Source of the DNA: JAFAMB01 sp963775805
GTDB lineage: Bacteria > Verrucomicrobiota > Verrucomicrobiia > Chthoniobacterales > JAFAMB01
Direction of reading: 5' to 3'
NCBI GenBank assembly: GCA_963775805.1
Contig: CAVZKG010000007.1
Coordinates: 186,001 to 250,000 of the forward strand
DNA length: 64,000 nucleotides
The notes below the pieces were generated by a model. That model was given only the letters and a program-made list of their open reading frames with translations, had not been told where the DNA came from and did not search any database. Shown here one piece after another: positions 36,870 through 45,857 of the stretch. The translations under genes and the position numbers were made by a program. Every line of letters begins with the position of its first letter. Within the stretch, counting starts at the first letter, position 1.

Positions 36870-36906
36870 GGAACGGCATTCCATATTTATACGGAACGCT
36901 GTTCCG
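36870..36906. promoter_or_regulatory. Paired palindromic operators between reductase and TetR genes
   Basis: GGAACGGCATTCC (36870-36882) and CGGAACGCTGTTCCG (36892-36906) are two palindromes sharing GGAAC/TTCC half-sites, 22-24 bp centre to centre. They sit in the 121-bp divergent promoter region, as expected for TetR autoregulation and repression of the reductase. Confidence 0.65.
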
Positions 36907-36925
36907 TTTGTCAATTCGGATTGTG

Positions 36926-37564
36926 ATGAGTAATAAACTGGAAGACCCCGGTGATGGCGCCGAGCCTCGGAGCCACGCGGAACGGCGCGTGCGTGCCGAC
37001 GCCCAACGCAACCTGGACGCGTTGCTGAAGTCGGCCAAGGCAGTGTTCGCGACCTCGGGTGTGGACGCTCCGGTGCGAGAGATTGCAGAGCGGGCGGGGG
37101 TCGGCATCGGCACCTTTTATCGGCATTTTCCGCAGCGTGCGGATCTGATTGCAGCGGTCTTCCGTCGTGAAATCGACGCCTGTGCAGAGGCCGCCCCGAT
37201 TCTCGCTGTGGAGCACGCGCCCGGCGAGGCACTGGCAAAATGGATGCAACGATACGCCACTTTTGTTGCAACCAAACGCGGGCTCGCCCCGGCCCTACAC
37301 TCGGGAAATCCGGCCTTCGAAACCTTGCGCTCGTACTTCGAGCAACGAGTCCGACCCGCAGTGCGGATGCTTCTTGAGTCTGCCGTAGCCGCCGGCGAGA
37401 TACGCAACGACGTCGAACCAGATGACCTTCTCCATGCTGTCGCAAGCCTGTGCATGCCCGCCCAAGATGACGGTCGTGCACAGCGCATGGTCGGTCTCCT
37501 CATCGACGGGCTTCGATGCGGCATTCATCCATCGCGGGACACGAAGGTGCGTGGCAGGAGCTGA
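36926..37564 (+). CDS. TetR-family transcriptional regulator
   Basis: 212 residues. The N-terminal helix-turn-helix domain is 'NLDALLKSAKAVFATSGVDAPVREIAERAGVGIGTFYRHFPQRADLI' (about residues 28-75). The C-terminal ligand domain is typical of regulators paired with oxidoreductases. ATG 36926 is chosen over TTG 36908, which lies in the operator region. High GC matches the divergent reductase gene. Confidence 0.88.
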   Translation: MSNKLEDPGDGAEPRSHAERRVRADAQRNLDALLKSAKAVFATSGVDAPVREIAERAGVGIGTFYRHFPQRADLIAAVFRREIDACAEAAPILAVEHAPGEALAKWMQRYATFVATKRGLAPALHSGNPAFETLRSYFEQRVRPAVRMLLESAVAAGEIRNDVEPDDLLHAVASLCMPAQDDGRAQRMVGLLIDGLRCGIHPSRDTKVRGRS

Positions 37565-37635
37565 CGTCGCGCTCGACGGCGGGACGTGAACGTTCGATTT
37601 AGGGGGTGGTGGAGCTAAATGGCCAGAGGAGAGGA

Positions 37636-37770
37636 GGGACAGGTCAAGTATTGGAGGATACTAGCATCAGCAACTACACGTTTACAAAATGTTCTGTTTT
37701 GTGACTGACACACATGAAATCTCCGCGCCCCAATGCCTGAGGAGAAGAGTTTCCGCCACTCTTTTTTCAG
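37636..37770 (+). pseudogene. Decayed 5' end of a RAYT transposase element
   Basis: GGGACAGGTCAAGTATTGG starts at 37636. It is followed by a leader and ATGAAATCTCCGCGC...GCCTGAGGA...AGAGTTTCCGCCAC, matching the start of the intact RAYT gene but with indels. Only about 135 bp remain. Confidence 0.6.
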
Positions 37771-37897
37771 GGTTGCGATTTTGAGTTTGGGCCGGGCGAT
37801 GCGTCAATGATTTGTCTTGAAAAGAACTCAAAAGGAAATTGTTACAAACAAAGTCGCGACCCTTGCGTTTTCTTCCTGATTTTCAAGAAAATGGGTT

Positions 37898-38500
37898 ATG
37901 AGTGCATCGTATAAATTCATCGATTCCCCCATCAGTAAGCTCAAGCTCGTTGCGAGCGACAAAGGATTAGTGGCCATCCTTTGGGAAAACGACAATCCCC
38001 GCCGCGTACGTCTCATGGATCTCGTGGAAAATCCTCTTCACCCCATTTTGCTCCAAACCGAGAACGAACTCTGCGAGTACTTCGCGGGGAAACGAACTGT
38101 ATTCTCGATTGGCTTGGATATGCGCGGTACAGATTTTCAGAAGAGCGTGTGGGAGGCATTGGTTAAGATCCCGTTCGGCGAAACGCGCAGCTACGGTGAG
38201 CTGGCAAAACAACTTGGGAACCCGAACGCGATGCGAGCAGTTGGCGCGGCAAACGGACGGAATCCTATTGGCATCGTTGTACCGTGCCATCGGGTGATCG
38301 GCGCAGACGGCAAACTCATAGGATTTGCTGGTGGCCTTGAGGCAAAAGCGCACCTTCTGAATCTCGAAACCCCTGGCAAACCTAAGTTGAATGGTGAATG
38401 GTGCGCGCGAAGTTGTCCCCTTGCGGTTTTGAATTTGGGCTGGGGATCTGTCGGGGGTTCCATCTATATAACAACTCTAAGAGAAATTGCCGGAGGTTGA
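37898..38500 (+). CDS. ogt: Methylated-DNA-protein-cysteine methyltransferase (Ogt/MGMT type)
   Basis: 200 residues. The active site is IVVPCHRVIG with acceptor C130. The DNA-binding domain has 'FQKSVWEALVKIPFGETRSYGELAKQLGNPNAMRAVGAANGRNP'. It removes alkyl groups from O6-alkylguanine by suicidal transfer to Cys. The last about 30 residues (after KPKLNGEW) are not family-like and may be run-on into repeat DNA. Confidence 0.92.
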   Translation: MSASYKFIDSPISKLKLVASDKGLVAILWENDNPRRVRLMDLVENPLHPILLQTENELCEYFAGKRTVFSIGLDMRGTDFQKSVWEALVKIPFGETRSYGELAKQLGNPNAMRAVGAANGRNPIGIVVPCHRVIGADGKLIGFAGGLEAKAHLLNLETPGKPKLNGEWCARSCPLAVLNLGWGSVGGSIYITTLREIAGG

Positions 38501-38585
38501 CACGACTCTTGCGTTTTTCTGAAGCTGCGATGAGCGGTAGGGTAAGATACCGCGGGTATGATTCAGCTCTTCTTCGCAGAGCGGA

Positions 38586-39074
38586 CTAGCTTGCTTTTGA
38601 AATTTTCCACGCATCCCCTTTTTTTATGAGGATCACCGATAGGTGGTGTCTAGACCTTCGATTGTTTCCAAGTGTCACCGACATTGAGACCGTTGCAGCT
38701 TCTACATGCACTCCAGAAACGGAAATGTTATTAGCCCAATCAGCGAGGTAGTCCTGTGCCCGAATAAAGTAGTCCTCAGCCAAGCCTTCTTCGCTATTGG
38801 TGCGCCTGTTGAGCTCTTGAATCAGTGCCTTCGACACGTAAGTCTCGATTTTAGCATGATCGTCTTGAAGCGGATTTCGGTTTTTTGCGAGTTCTCCCAA
38901 GTACCATCTGTAAAACTCGATCACGACTGCCTTTGGCGAAGCGTGGGAGCTTTGGCCAGGATCTTTCGTGGCATTGCTTTCAGCGCAATACGCTTGCCCG
39001 CCAAACACCGAGATCAGAAGTAGAAGTGTGAGGAAGCACGTAACAGTCTGTAAGCGGGGGGTTAATCTATCCAT
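38586..39074 (-). CDS. Exported DUF3828-like protein
   Basis: 162 residues with a signal peptide (VTCFLTLLLLISVFGGQAYCA). The mature domain 'VVIEFYRWYLGELAKNRNPLQ...YVSKALIQELNRR...DYFIRAQDYLADWANNISV' follows the DUF3828 pattern. Function of this domain is unknown; immunity or lipoprotein-like roles have been suggested for related proteins. It ends 86 bp after the ogt gene, in convergent orientation. Confidence 0.65.
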   Translation of the reverse strand: MDRLTPRLQTVTCFLTLLLLISVFGGQAYCAESNATKDPGQSSHASPKAVVIEFYRWYLGELAKNRNPLQDDHAKIETYVSKALIQELNRRTNSEEGLAEDYFIRAQDYLADWANNISVSGVHVEAATVSMSVTLGNNRRSRHHLSVILIKKGDAWKISKAS

Positions 39075-39140
39075 TGAATTATTTCACGGTCACTCCGATA
39101 GCAATAGATCGCATGGCCTGGAGGGACCGCATGGCCTGGA

Positions 39141-40501
39141 GGGACAGGTCAAATATTGGTGCATTTGAGCAAATTGTGCTACACTTTATTATTATGTTGT
39201 GTATGTTGCGCTTCACACCGATGAGGTTTCCGCGCGTCAAGGCTGAGGGTCAGAGTTTCTACCACTGTGTTTCCAGGGTGGTTGACCGTCTATTCATTTT
39301 CCATGCTTCCGCTCACGGCTCCGCTGAGGCCGAACGATTTGTGCGACTCATGCGACGGCTGGAGGCCTTTAGCGGTGTACGGATTTTGACGTATGTGCTG
39401 ATGTCTAATCACTTCCACATGCTGTGCGAAGTCCCCGAGGCCAAAGCACTTTCCGAGCTCGATCTACTTGAACGTATCGAAGCCGGCTACGGCCCGGCGC
39501 GTCGCCAAGCTCTCGAACAGGAGCTAGAGCGCTTGCGTCAGCAACCGGATGGCGCCGGTCCGATCCAACGACTCTTGGAGCCCTACCGCAGGCGCATGTA
39601 CGATATCTCGATCTTCGTCAAGGAACTCAAAGGTCGCTTCGCCCAAGGCTACAACCGACGTCATGGTCGCTACGGGGTGCTTTGGGCAGAGCGTTTTAAG
39701 AGTGTTCTGCTTGAAGGGGGTGAGGCATTGGCCGCCGTTGCTGCTTACATCGACCTCAACCCGGTTCGGGCAGGTCTGTGTGCCGATCCTAAAGATTATC
39801 GCTATTGCGGTTATGGCGAGGCGCTCGGCAAGGGTTGTGAGCTAGCTCGCCAGGGGATTAGAACAATACTGGGCCAGCCAGAGACAGCTTCCTGGAAAGA
39901 AGTCAGTCGCGAGTATCGCAAATACCTCTTTGTGCACGGGAGTTTAAACACTAAAGCCAATCGTCCGGCTTTCGATCTGCGCACCGCTCAAAGAGTGGTG
40001 GATGAACAAAACGGTGAACTTTCCCTACCAGAGGTTTTGCGTTGCCGAATCCGCTACTTCACCGATGGAGTGATCCTGGGAAGTCAGGCCTTTGTGGAAT
40101 CGCATTTTTCCAACCTCAAGACAAAGCTTGGTTACAAACGCGATCACACCGGCAGGCCGCTGACGGTGCTGGACCGTTCTGAGCGGCTTTGGGTCTTACG
40201 GGAACCGCGAGTCCAACCAAGCGGCTGAGGTCATCCCATCCAGAAACTCAATTGTCACTTTCGCGGGGTGCTCGAGCTGTTGCATTCTCCAGAAACATTC
40301 ACCCCGACGAATGAGGGAGCTCGGTGCGCATTTCTCACGGGATGCGAGAAATGTAGGTTCGCCGTGTAGCGCTCTACTACACGTACCGCTGCTCAATATC
40401 TGCCTAAAAGCACCCGTCCGCCTTCCGAGCGGAAGATTTGCACCCATGAGTCCCGATCCAACATCCTTCCCTTTAGTCCTCTCCGTTTATCCGACCTGTC
40501 C
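39141..40501 (+). mobile_element. Complete RAYT element bounded by GGGACAGGTC / GACCTGTCCC
   Basis: The left end GGGACAGGTC (39141-39150) and the right end GACCTGTCCC (40492-40501) are exact inverted copies and enclose one Y1-type transposase gene. Directly outside the left end an 18-bp unit (CGCATGGCCTGGAGGGAC) is present twice in tandem. Shorter elements with the same ends recur through the window, so this is the likely autonomous source. Confidence 0.7.
39203..40228 (+). CDS. REP-associated tyrosine transposase (RAYT, Y1_Tnp family)
   Basis: About 341 residues. The HUH motif is in 'LMSNHFHMLCEVPE', preceded by 'GQSFYHCVSRVVDR'. The catalytic tyrosine region is 'DISIFVKELKGRFAQGYNRRHGRYGVLWAERFKSVLLE', and 'AAYIDLNPVRAGLCADPKDYRYCGY' follows, all typical of RAYTs that nick and join single-stranded DNA at hairpin repeats. 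ATG 39203 or 39221 is the likely start; frames further upstream read through the element end. The gene is intact. Confidence 0.9.
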   Translation: MLRFTPMRFPRVKAEGQSFYHCVSRVVDRLFIFHASAHGSAEAERFVRLMRRLEAFSGVRILTYVLMSNHFHMLCEVPEAKALSELDLLERIEAGYGPARRQALEQELERLRQQPDGAGPIQRLLEPYRRRMYDISIFVKELKGRFAQGYNRRHGRYGVLWAERFKSVLLEGGEALAAVAAYIDLNPVRAGLCADPKDYRYCGYGEALGKGCELARQGIRTILGQPETASWKEVSREYRKYLFVHGSLNTKANRPAFDLRTAQRVVDEQNGELSLPEVLRCRIRYFTDGVILGSQAFVESHFSNLKTKLGYKRDHTGRPLTVLDRSERLWVLREPRVQPSG

Positions 40502-40614
40502 CTGTCTGTTTTGGCAAATGTTGATTTCCGTATCACGCTTTTTGGTTTTGCAATCGTCCTGCCTGCCGAGTGTATCCTTGCGAGGTTGTTTGGATGAGTA
40601 TTATCCCTGGCTAG

Positions 40615-41388
40615 ATGGGCGAATGGTTTATCAATCTTCCGATTTGGGTCATGGCGCTGACCATATTTGCGGCAGTGTATTTGATCGCCATTGTTATTTT
40701 CGCGGTCGTTGCCTCGCTGGCAAAAGGACACCGGGGACGATTATTCAGAGGTGTCTCTCCAACATTGATGTCTGTATTGGGCACAATTTTTGGTCTCCTT
40801 GTCGTATTCATCGGAGCGCAGGTCTGGAGCGATATGGATCGCGCCGAGTTGGCAGTTGATCGCGAGGCAAGCGCGATGCGAATGGTGACGTTGCTTGCAG
40901 CGAATTTCCCCGGTGATCCGGAAAACCAGATTCGCACCTTTGTCCGTCAACACATCGACGAGGTGGTCAATATTGAGTGGCCAATGATGGCAAATCAGTC
41001 AGCTTCCTTGAGAGTTCAATCGCCTGCATTGGGAGAAGCCTTGCAATTTGTCCTCTCGCTGGCGCCAAAAAGCGAGGGGCAGACACTGGCACAACGGGAG
41101 TTGGTCACAGCGATCGAAAACGGTCTGGATGCCCGGCGGGAACGAATCATTTTAAGCCGAGCCAGGGTGAATTGGATTAAATGGGCCTGCCTTTTTGCAC
41201 AGGCCACATGCATATTCGTAGCGATTGCAATTGTGCATATTGACAATCGATCCGGCGCGGCGATTGCGATGGGGATCTTTGGAGCAGGGGTTGTGGTTGC
41301 GGTCCTGCTTATTGCTTCGCACGACCAACCGTTTAGTGGGGAAATATCAGTCAAACCCGACGTGCTTCTGCGGGTCAGGCCTGAGTAG
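40615..41388 (+). CDS. DUF4239 membrane protein
   Basis: 257 residues. N-terminal helix (NLPIWVMALTIFAAVYLIAIVIFAVV), second helix (LMSVLGTIFGLLVVFIGAQVW), an extracytoplasmic or cytosolic helical domain with 'DREASAMRMVTLLAANFP', then two C-terminal helices and the end motif 'DQPFSGEISVKPD'. This is the DUF4239 layout. Function unknown. A diverged paralogue lies at 51803-52600, and both are flanked by the same repeat family. Confidence 0.75.
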   Translation: MGEWFINLPIWVMALTIFAAVYLIAIVIFAVVASLAKGHRGRLFRGVSPTLMSVLGTIFGLLVVFIGAQVWSDMDRAELAVDREASAMRMVTLLAANFPGDPENQIRTFVRQHIDEVVNIEWPMMANQSASLRVQSPALGEALQFVLSLAPKSEGQTLAQRELVTAIENGLDARRERIILSRARVNWIKWACLFAQATCIFVAIAIVHIDNRSGAAIAMGIFGAGVVVAVLLIASHDQPFSGEISVKPDVLLRVRPE

Positions 41389-41549
41389 TTCTAGGCGGAC
41401 TCGGCGGCCGACTTAGTTGATTGGCTCTGCTTCTGGAAATCTCCGCTGACCATTTAGGATTTCAGTTCTCGACCGATAAAGACGCACAAGGTAGTTCAAG
41501 CCTGGAGTTCATTCGTCGATTTGTCTCGATAATATGAGGAAAGGAGAGA

Positions 41550-41620
41550 GGGGACAGGTCAAATATTGGAGGATTCCGACGTTGTCTATTACACGATTAT
41601 AAAGTGTGGTAGTTACCGTG
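41550..41620 (+). repeat. RAYT-type left end with leader
   Basis: GGGACAGGTCAAATATTGG at 41550, followed by a leader like that of the RAYT element (AGGATTC, TTACACGATTATAAAGTGTG). The next right end downstream is 42574-42583, so the cupin gene lies between the two. About 330 bp of apparently non-coding DNA separates it from that gene. Confidence 0.6.
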
Positions 41621-41951
41621 CGTGACACTCGGGTTGGCGGTAGCCTTTGGACTTTTGTCGTCTATCGACAAGAATATCTTCCCGCCGGTCCCCTCTGTCT
41701 TCTTCTGGTCGCAGCCCCTGCTCGGCCGGCATTTTACGCACGAGCGAAGACTTTCTCCAAACCATCCATCGCCGGACGAACGAACGTTCAACAAAGGATT
41801 TTGGCTTATGTCCGGAAAACTTGAAGGAAAAAGGTCGTATTTTTTGTCGCCCGTGCTGCAGGAAGGAACTGCGTCTCGCAGCCCACGATGATGAGCGGAG
41901 CACCCGTCTTTAAGTGCCGTAGCTAAGTCCAGTTACATCAACAGAAGCAAC

Positions 41952-42497
41952 ATGAACGAACACAGCGTCACATCCACGGCTCCCAAGCCGCTTCGCGCGG
42001 ACGATCTCAAACGAAACCTGAAGCTTGCGAGGCCCGAGACAGACGAGGGCCTCAGTCACATCGGTCTCGTTGGAGATACCTACACGATTCTGCTTTCAGG
42101 ATGCGACACCAACGGTCGCTATTGCCTGATCGACATGTTCATTCCACCTGGCGGTGGACCGCCTCCTCACCGGCACGAATTCGAGGAATCGTTCACTCTC
42201 CTTCGGGGCGAGATCGAAGCGACATTCCGCGGTCAAAAGTCGGTAGTTCGCGCTGGAGAAACCTTGGGTATTCCGGCCAACGCACCTCACTCTTTTACGA
42301 ACATTTCTCAGGAGCCGGCGCGGTTGCTCTGCATTTGCGCGCCCGCCGGCCAGGAAGAGTTCTTCGCGGAGGTGGGTGTTAAGGTCGCGACCCGGACAAC
42401 GCCACCTCCTAAGCCGAGTAAGGAGGACCAGGCACGGCTCATGAAGAAAACTCAGGAGCTTGCTCCGAAATATCGCACCGAACTCCTCATACCTTAG
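41952..42497 (+). CDS. Cupin-domain protein
   Basis: 181 residues, one beta-barrel cupin. Motif 1 'PGGGPPPHRHEFEESFTLLRGEIE' supplies two His and a Glu, and motif 2 'IPANAPHSFTNIS' the last His, so a metal site is likely. A Pro/Lys-rich C-terminal helix follows. Relatives include quercetin-dioxygenase-like enzymes and non-catalytic sugar or regulator proteins. No substrate can be assigned. Confidence 0.8.
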   Translation: MNEHSVTSTAPKPLRADDLKRNLKLARPETDEGLSHIGLVGDTYTILLSGCDTNGRYCLIDMFIPPGGGPPPHRHEFEESFTLLRGEIEATFRGQKSVVRAGETLGIPANAPHSFTNISQEPARLLCICAPAGQEEFFAEVGVKVATRTTPPPKPSKEDQARLMKKTQELAPKYRTELLIP

Positions 42498-42573
42498 CAT
42501 CTCTCATGATAAGCGAGCGCGTGTACCTTCTCTCGCTGATACCTCAGTCTGATAGGCGAAATATCCCGTATCG

Positions 42574-42583
42574 GATCTGTCCC
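42574..42583 (+). repeat. RAYT-type right end (one mismatch)
   Basis: GATCTGTCCC followed by TCTGTCTTC, the usual CT-rich outer flank. It pairs by position with the left end at 41550 around the cupin gene. Confidence 0.5.
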
Positions 42584-42614
42584 TCTGTCTTCGTCTGGCA
42601 TACTGAAAGGGCTC

Positions 42615-43586
42615 ATGCGAACGATCACACTTGAAGAACACTTCGCGACTTCGGCTTTCCTGGAGGGACCGGGGCGCAAGCTAAAGGAACAAGCCGAAAG
42701 CTTCGGAGGTCGCGGCGCTGCGGTGCTCGCAGAACTATGCGACCTCGGAGACAACAGGATTGCTGAGATGGATGCGGCAATCGTCGATGTGCAGGTCTTG
42801 TCGCTTACCTCGCCTGGCTTCGAGCAGTTGGGTGGGACTGAAGCGGTGGCGCTTGCTCGCGAAGCGAACGAGACTCTTGCAAATGCAGTTCGAAATCACC
42901 CCGCTCGCTTCGCGGGATTTGCTTCTTTGCCGACAGCCGCTCCTGATGCCGCCGCTGCCGAGTTGGAACGGGCGATCCGCGATTACGGCTTCAAAGGAGC
43001 GGTGATCAACGGTCATATTCAAGGCCGGTACCTTGACGACCAATTCTTCTGGCCAATCCTGGAACGCGCCGAGGCCCTCGACGTGCCTATCTACCTCCAC
43101 CCGACACAGCCTCCCGAATCGGTCATCAATGCATCCTATTCCGGCTTTTCACAGATCCTGACGGAAGTACTCTCGGGCCCGGGGTGGGGCTGGCACATTG
43201 AAACTGCGATACATCTTATCCGTGTCATCCTCGGTGGGACATTCGACCGGTATCCACGCTTACAGATATTGATTGGGCATATGGGCGAAGCGCTTCCCTT
43301 CATGTTGCCTAGACTCGACACCATGAATGTTGCGTTGACAAAACTAAATCGCCCCGTCAGCGCGTATCTCCGGGAGAACGTTCATTACACATTCAGCGGC
43401 TTCAATTACACTGCGGCGTTCCTGAACCTGCTTCTGGAAGTCGGCGTGGATCGAATCATGTTCTCAGCTGACTATCCTTTTCAATCCATGCGACAGGCGC
43501 GCGGTTTTCTGGACCAACTGCCCGTCAGTACCGCAGATAGAGAGCGCATCGCGCACCGGAATGCGGAGCTTCTTCTGAAGCTATAA
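42615..43586 (+). CDS. Amidohydrolase-type decarboxylase (ACMSD / gamma-resorcylate family)
   Basis: 323 residues, TIM-barrel metal enzyme. Metal ligands are suggested by E-E-H-F at residues 7-10, 'YLHPTQPP', 'LIGHMGEALPF' and 'MFSADYPFQ'. This set is typical of the amidohydrolase_2 family, which includes decarboxylases of 2,6-dihydroxybenzoate and aminocarboxymuconate semialdehyde. Aromatic-acid decarboxylation is therefore likely. It starts 32 bp after a repeat right end and stops 20 bp before a repeat left end. Confidence 0.85.
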   Translation: MRTITLEEHFATSAFLEGPGRKLKEQAESFGGRGAAVLAELCDLGDNRIAEMDAAIVDVQVLSLTSPGFEQLGGTEAVALAREANETLANAVRNHPARFAGFASLPTAAPDAAAAELERAIRDYGFKGAVINGHIQGRYLDDQFFWPILERAEALDVPIYLHPTQPPESVINASYSGFSQILTEVLSGPGWGWHIETAIHLIRVILGGTFDRYPRLQILIGHMGEALPFMLPRLDTMNVALTKLNRPVSAYLRENVHYTFSGFNYTAAFLNLLLEVGVDRIMFSADYPFQSMRQARGFLDQLPVSTADRERIAHRNAELLLKL

Positions 43587-43606
43587 AAGAACATAAAAGA
43601 ACAGTA

Positions 43607-43772
43607 GGGACAGGTCAAATTAGGAGGATTCGATGCGAAATTACACGTTCATAATGTGTTGTGTATTCTGTGCTGGCGACGGGGAAATCAAAACGGCTCT
43701 TCAGGGTCATGTCAGCTTGTTCGGTGCCGTGGGAGTCACAACCACCCGATTATCTCGAATCCGACCTATCCC
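43607..43772 (+). repeat. 166-bp non-coding element with RAYT ends
   Basis: It has the left end GGGACAGGTC and the right end GACCTATCCC. The inside contains 'ACGTTCATAATGTGTTG' and 'GTGCTGGCGACGGGGAAATC', shared with the elements at 49616 and 51470. Outside the left end 'ATAAAAGAAC' is repeated twice. It is a MITE-like, non-autonomous derivative. Confidence 0.65.
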
Positions 43773-43795
43773 TCTTTCTTCTTTTATGTCTTCTC

Positions 43796-44185
43796 TTAAA
43801 GCGTGCTGCCATCCAATAGACCGTATCTCTCCAAGAATCCCTTAACCATTTCGTCGAATTCGGCGTCGTGGACGTGACCGCCGGAGAACAGACCGTGTGA
43901 TCCTAAATTGTTCACGTAATGCCGGGCTTGTTGAACGACGTTCGGATGGCTGAACCGGAGCGCCACCTTTAAATCGTCCCTTAGCGTCGCAATCTGTTTT
44001 GCGTACTCCTTTATCGATGCCTCGTTCTCTCCGAGGCGCTTTCGGATTTCCTCGTCCATAGGCGGGAAGATAACCGTTTGCTCCGCGTACTCAAAATCGG
44101 CTGCGTTCAGCGTGAAGCTTCGAGGGTTCGAAGAGAGAACTCTCACGTCTGATTTGATGCCCGCACCCGATTTGATTGTCGTCAC
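43796..44185 (-). CDS. Hypothetical protein
   Basis: 129 residues, soluble. 'MDEEIRKRLGENEASIKEYAKQIATLRDDLKVAL' is a likely helix or coiled coil, followed by 'FSHPNVVQQARHYVNNLGSHGLFSGGHVHDAEFDEMVKGFLERYGLLDG'. I recognise no family. Consistent codon-like composition and length support a real gene. Confidence 0.5.
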   Translation of the reverse strand: MTTIKSGAGIKSDVRVLSSNPRSFTLNAADFEYAEQTVIFPPMDEEIRKRLGENEASIKEYAKQIATLRDDLKVALRFSHPNVVQQARHYVNNLGSHGLFSGGHVHDAEFDEMVKGFLERYGLLDGSTL

Positions 44186-44288
44186 CGGAAACCAAGATTT
44201 CCTGCGAAACAGTTATACGCCACAGAAGTCTTCAACGCGGTGGACAGACAACTATCGAGCCCGCTCCTTCGAACTCAACAAGAAACGG

Positions 44289-44335
44289 GGGACAGGTCAA
44301 ATCCGCATAGTCCCTTCGCTGATCCGACCTGTCCC
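44289..44335 (+). repeat. Minimal 47-bp element with both RAYT ends
   Basis: GGGACAGGTC (44289-44298) and GACCTGTCCC (44326-44335) enclose only 27 bp. The inverted ends would fold to a hairpin, the type of structure RAYTs recognise. Confidence 0.6.
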
Positions 44336-44735
44336 TCTATCTCCAGTGAATTTGTCCCTCTATCTCCAAGTGGAATTGCTCTTCGATTCGATGATACAAG
44401 GTTCGAGTCGATCTGCTTTTATCGGGAGAAACCCCAGCCTGTGGGATTTCTCCTTTCTGCGAACACACAAACGCCCCCTCTTTATCTGCGAAGAGTGCGA
44501 TCGAAGTTTGAACGTCTCAGAGAGCCTTTGAACGTTCATAGCTGACCGGAGATGTTCGACAAGCGTGTCGGCACCCGCTTGGCTACCTCCGCTTGCTCAT
44601 GCAACGTCTCGCGCGGTCTGCTGGCCGATTTCATCGATCCGGCCGGTCGCTTTCAGACTGAAAGCGTCTGGAACGGCACCAGCCAACTGCTCGTCAAACG
44701 ACACGAAGGAAGAGAATCCTCTGATTCGATCCGCG
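44336..44735. other. Region without recognised gene
   Basis: 400 bp before the end of the ABC ATPase gene. It contains open frames with Cys-rich or low-complexity translations but no known motif. A second CT-rich flank ('CTGTCCCTCTATCTCC') is repeated next to the 47-bp element. Confidence 0.35.
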
Positions 44736-45845
44736 TTAAATCAAACTTTGTGTCTCCGGATCGAACAGACACGCCTTCGCCATATCAACCGCCAACGTTA
44801 CGGTCTCACCAACTGCCGGCGTCGAATCCGGTTCAAAGCGTGCAATTACTTCTGCCCCACCGATTCGAACAATCACCATGTTCTCGGCGCCCGTCGGCTC
44901 GACAACCTCGACTGCGGCTTGGATCCGGCCGAGATAGGGTTTGTCTTCTAAATGACGCGCATCGTAGCGGACCAGATTTTCCGGCCTGATCCCGAGCACC
45001 ACACGACGGCCACTCCCGACGGATCTAACGATTTCGTCCGACAGGGGCAACAGTATCGGTTGCTTTTCGTTTTCGGCCAGGAGGACGCCTGCTGATCCCG
45101 AATTCGCAATCCGAGCCTGTAGAAAATTCATCGGTGGCGATCCCATAAAACCGGCCACGAACATGTTGGCTGGCCGGTCGTAAACCGTCCGCGGTTCTGC
45201 GAATTGTTGCAGCCGTCCCTGATGCATGACTGCAATACGTGAAGCAAGTGTCATCGCCTCGACCTGATCATGCGTGACGTAGATCGTCGTCTTCCCGAGG
45301 CGTTGATACAACTTCTTGATCTCCGTACGCATTTCAACGCGCAGCTTGGCGTCGAGATTGGAGAGCGGTTCGTCGAACAGGAATAACGCAGGATCCCTCA
45401 CCAGCGCCCTGCCCATGGCGACACGCTGACGCTGACCACCGGAGAGTTGAAAAGGTTTGCGCCCGAGTAGGCTTTCGATCTGAAGAAGCCCGGCGACTCG
45501 GGCGAGAGCTTCCGCCTGCACCTTTTTGGGTACGCCGCGGCTCTCCATGCCAAAGGTGATGTTGCCGCGCACGGTCATGGTCGGGTAGAGCGCGTAAGAT
45601 TGGAACACCATCGCGATATCGCGGTCCTTGGGCGGCACATCGTTGACGACCCGGTCGCCAATCCTGACTTCACCGGCGCCGACACTTTCAAGACCCGCAA
45701 TGATCGCGAGCAACGTCGACTTTCCACAACCGGAGGGTCCTACCAATACGACGAATTCGCCTGTTCGAACTTCGAGTTCAATGCCTTTCAGTACCTGAAC
45801 GGAACCGAAGGATTTATTAAGATTGCTAATCGTGAGCGACGCCAT
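44736..45845 (-). CDS. Sugar ABC transporter ATP-binding protein (UgpC/MalK type)
   Basis: 369 residues. Walker A GPSGCGKST, Q-loop 'MVFQSYALYP', signature LSGGQRQRVAMGRAL, Walker B 'LFLFDEPLSNLDAKLR' and H-loop 'YVTHDQVEAMTL'. The C-terminal OB/TOBE domain (about 240-369) identifies the MalK-like carbohydrate subgroup. It is the last gene of a four-gene operon on the minus strand. Confidence 0.93.
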   Translation of the reverse strand: MASLTISNLNKSFGSVQVLKGIELEVRTGEFVVLVGPSGCGKSTLLAIIAGLESVGAGEVRIGDRVVNDVPPKDRDIAMVFQSYALYPTMTVRGNITFGMESRGVPKKVQAEALARVAGLLQIESLLGRKPFQLSGGQRQRVAMGRALVRDPALFLFDEPLSNLDAKLRVEMRTEIKKLYQRLGKTTIYVTHDQVEAMTLASRIAVMHQGRLQQFAEPRTVYDRPANMFVAGFMGSPPMNFLQARIANSGSAGVLLAENEKQPILLPLSDEIVRSVGSGRRVVLGIRPENLVRYDARHLEDKPYLGRIQAAVEVVEPTGAENMVIVRIGGAEVIARFEPDSTPAVGETVTLAVDMAKACLFDPETQSLI

Positions 45846-45857
45846 GCCTATCTGTAT

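Noticed and set aside
41606..41913. Three overlapping + strand frames before the cupin gene
   Set aside because: None has recognisable motifs or a good ribosome-binding site, and the region begins with a repeat left end.
44552..44735. Cys-containing frame before the ABC ATPase end
   Set aside because: It runs into the antisense of the ATPase gene and no family was recognised.
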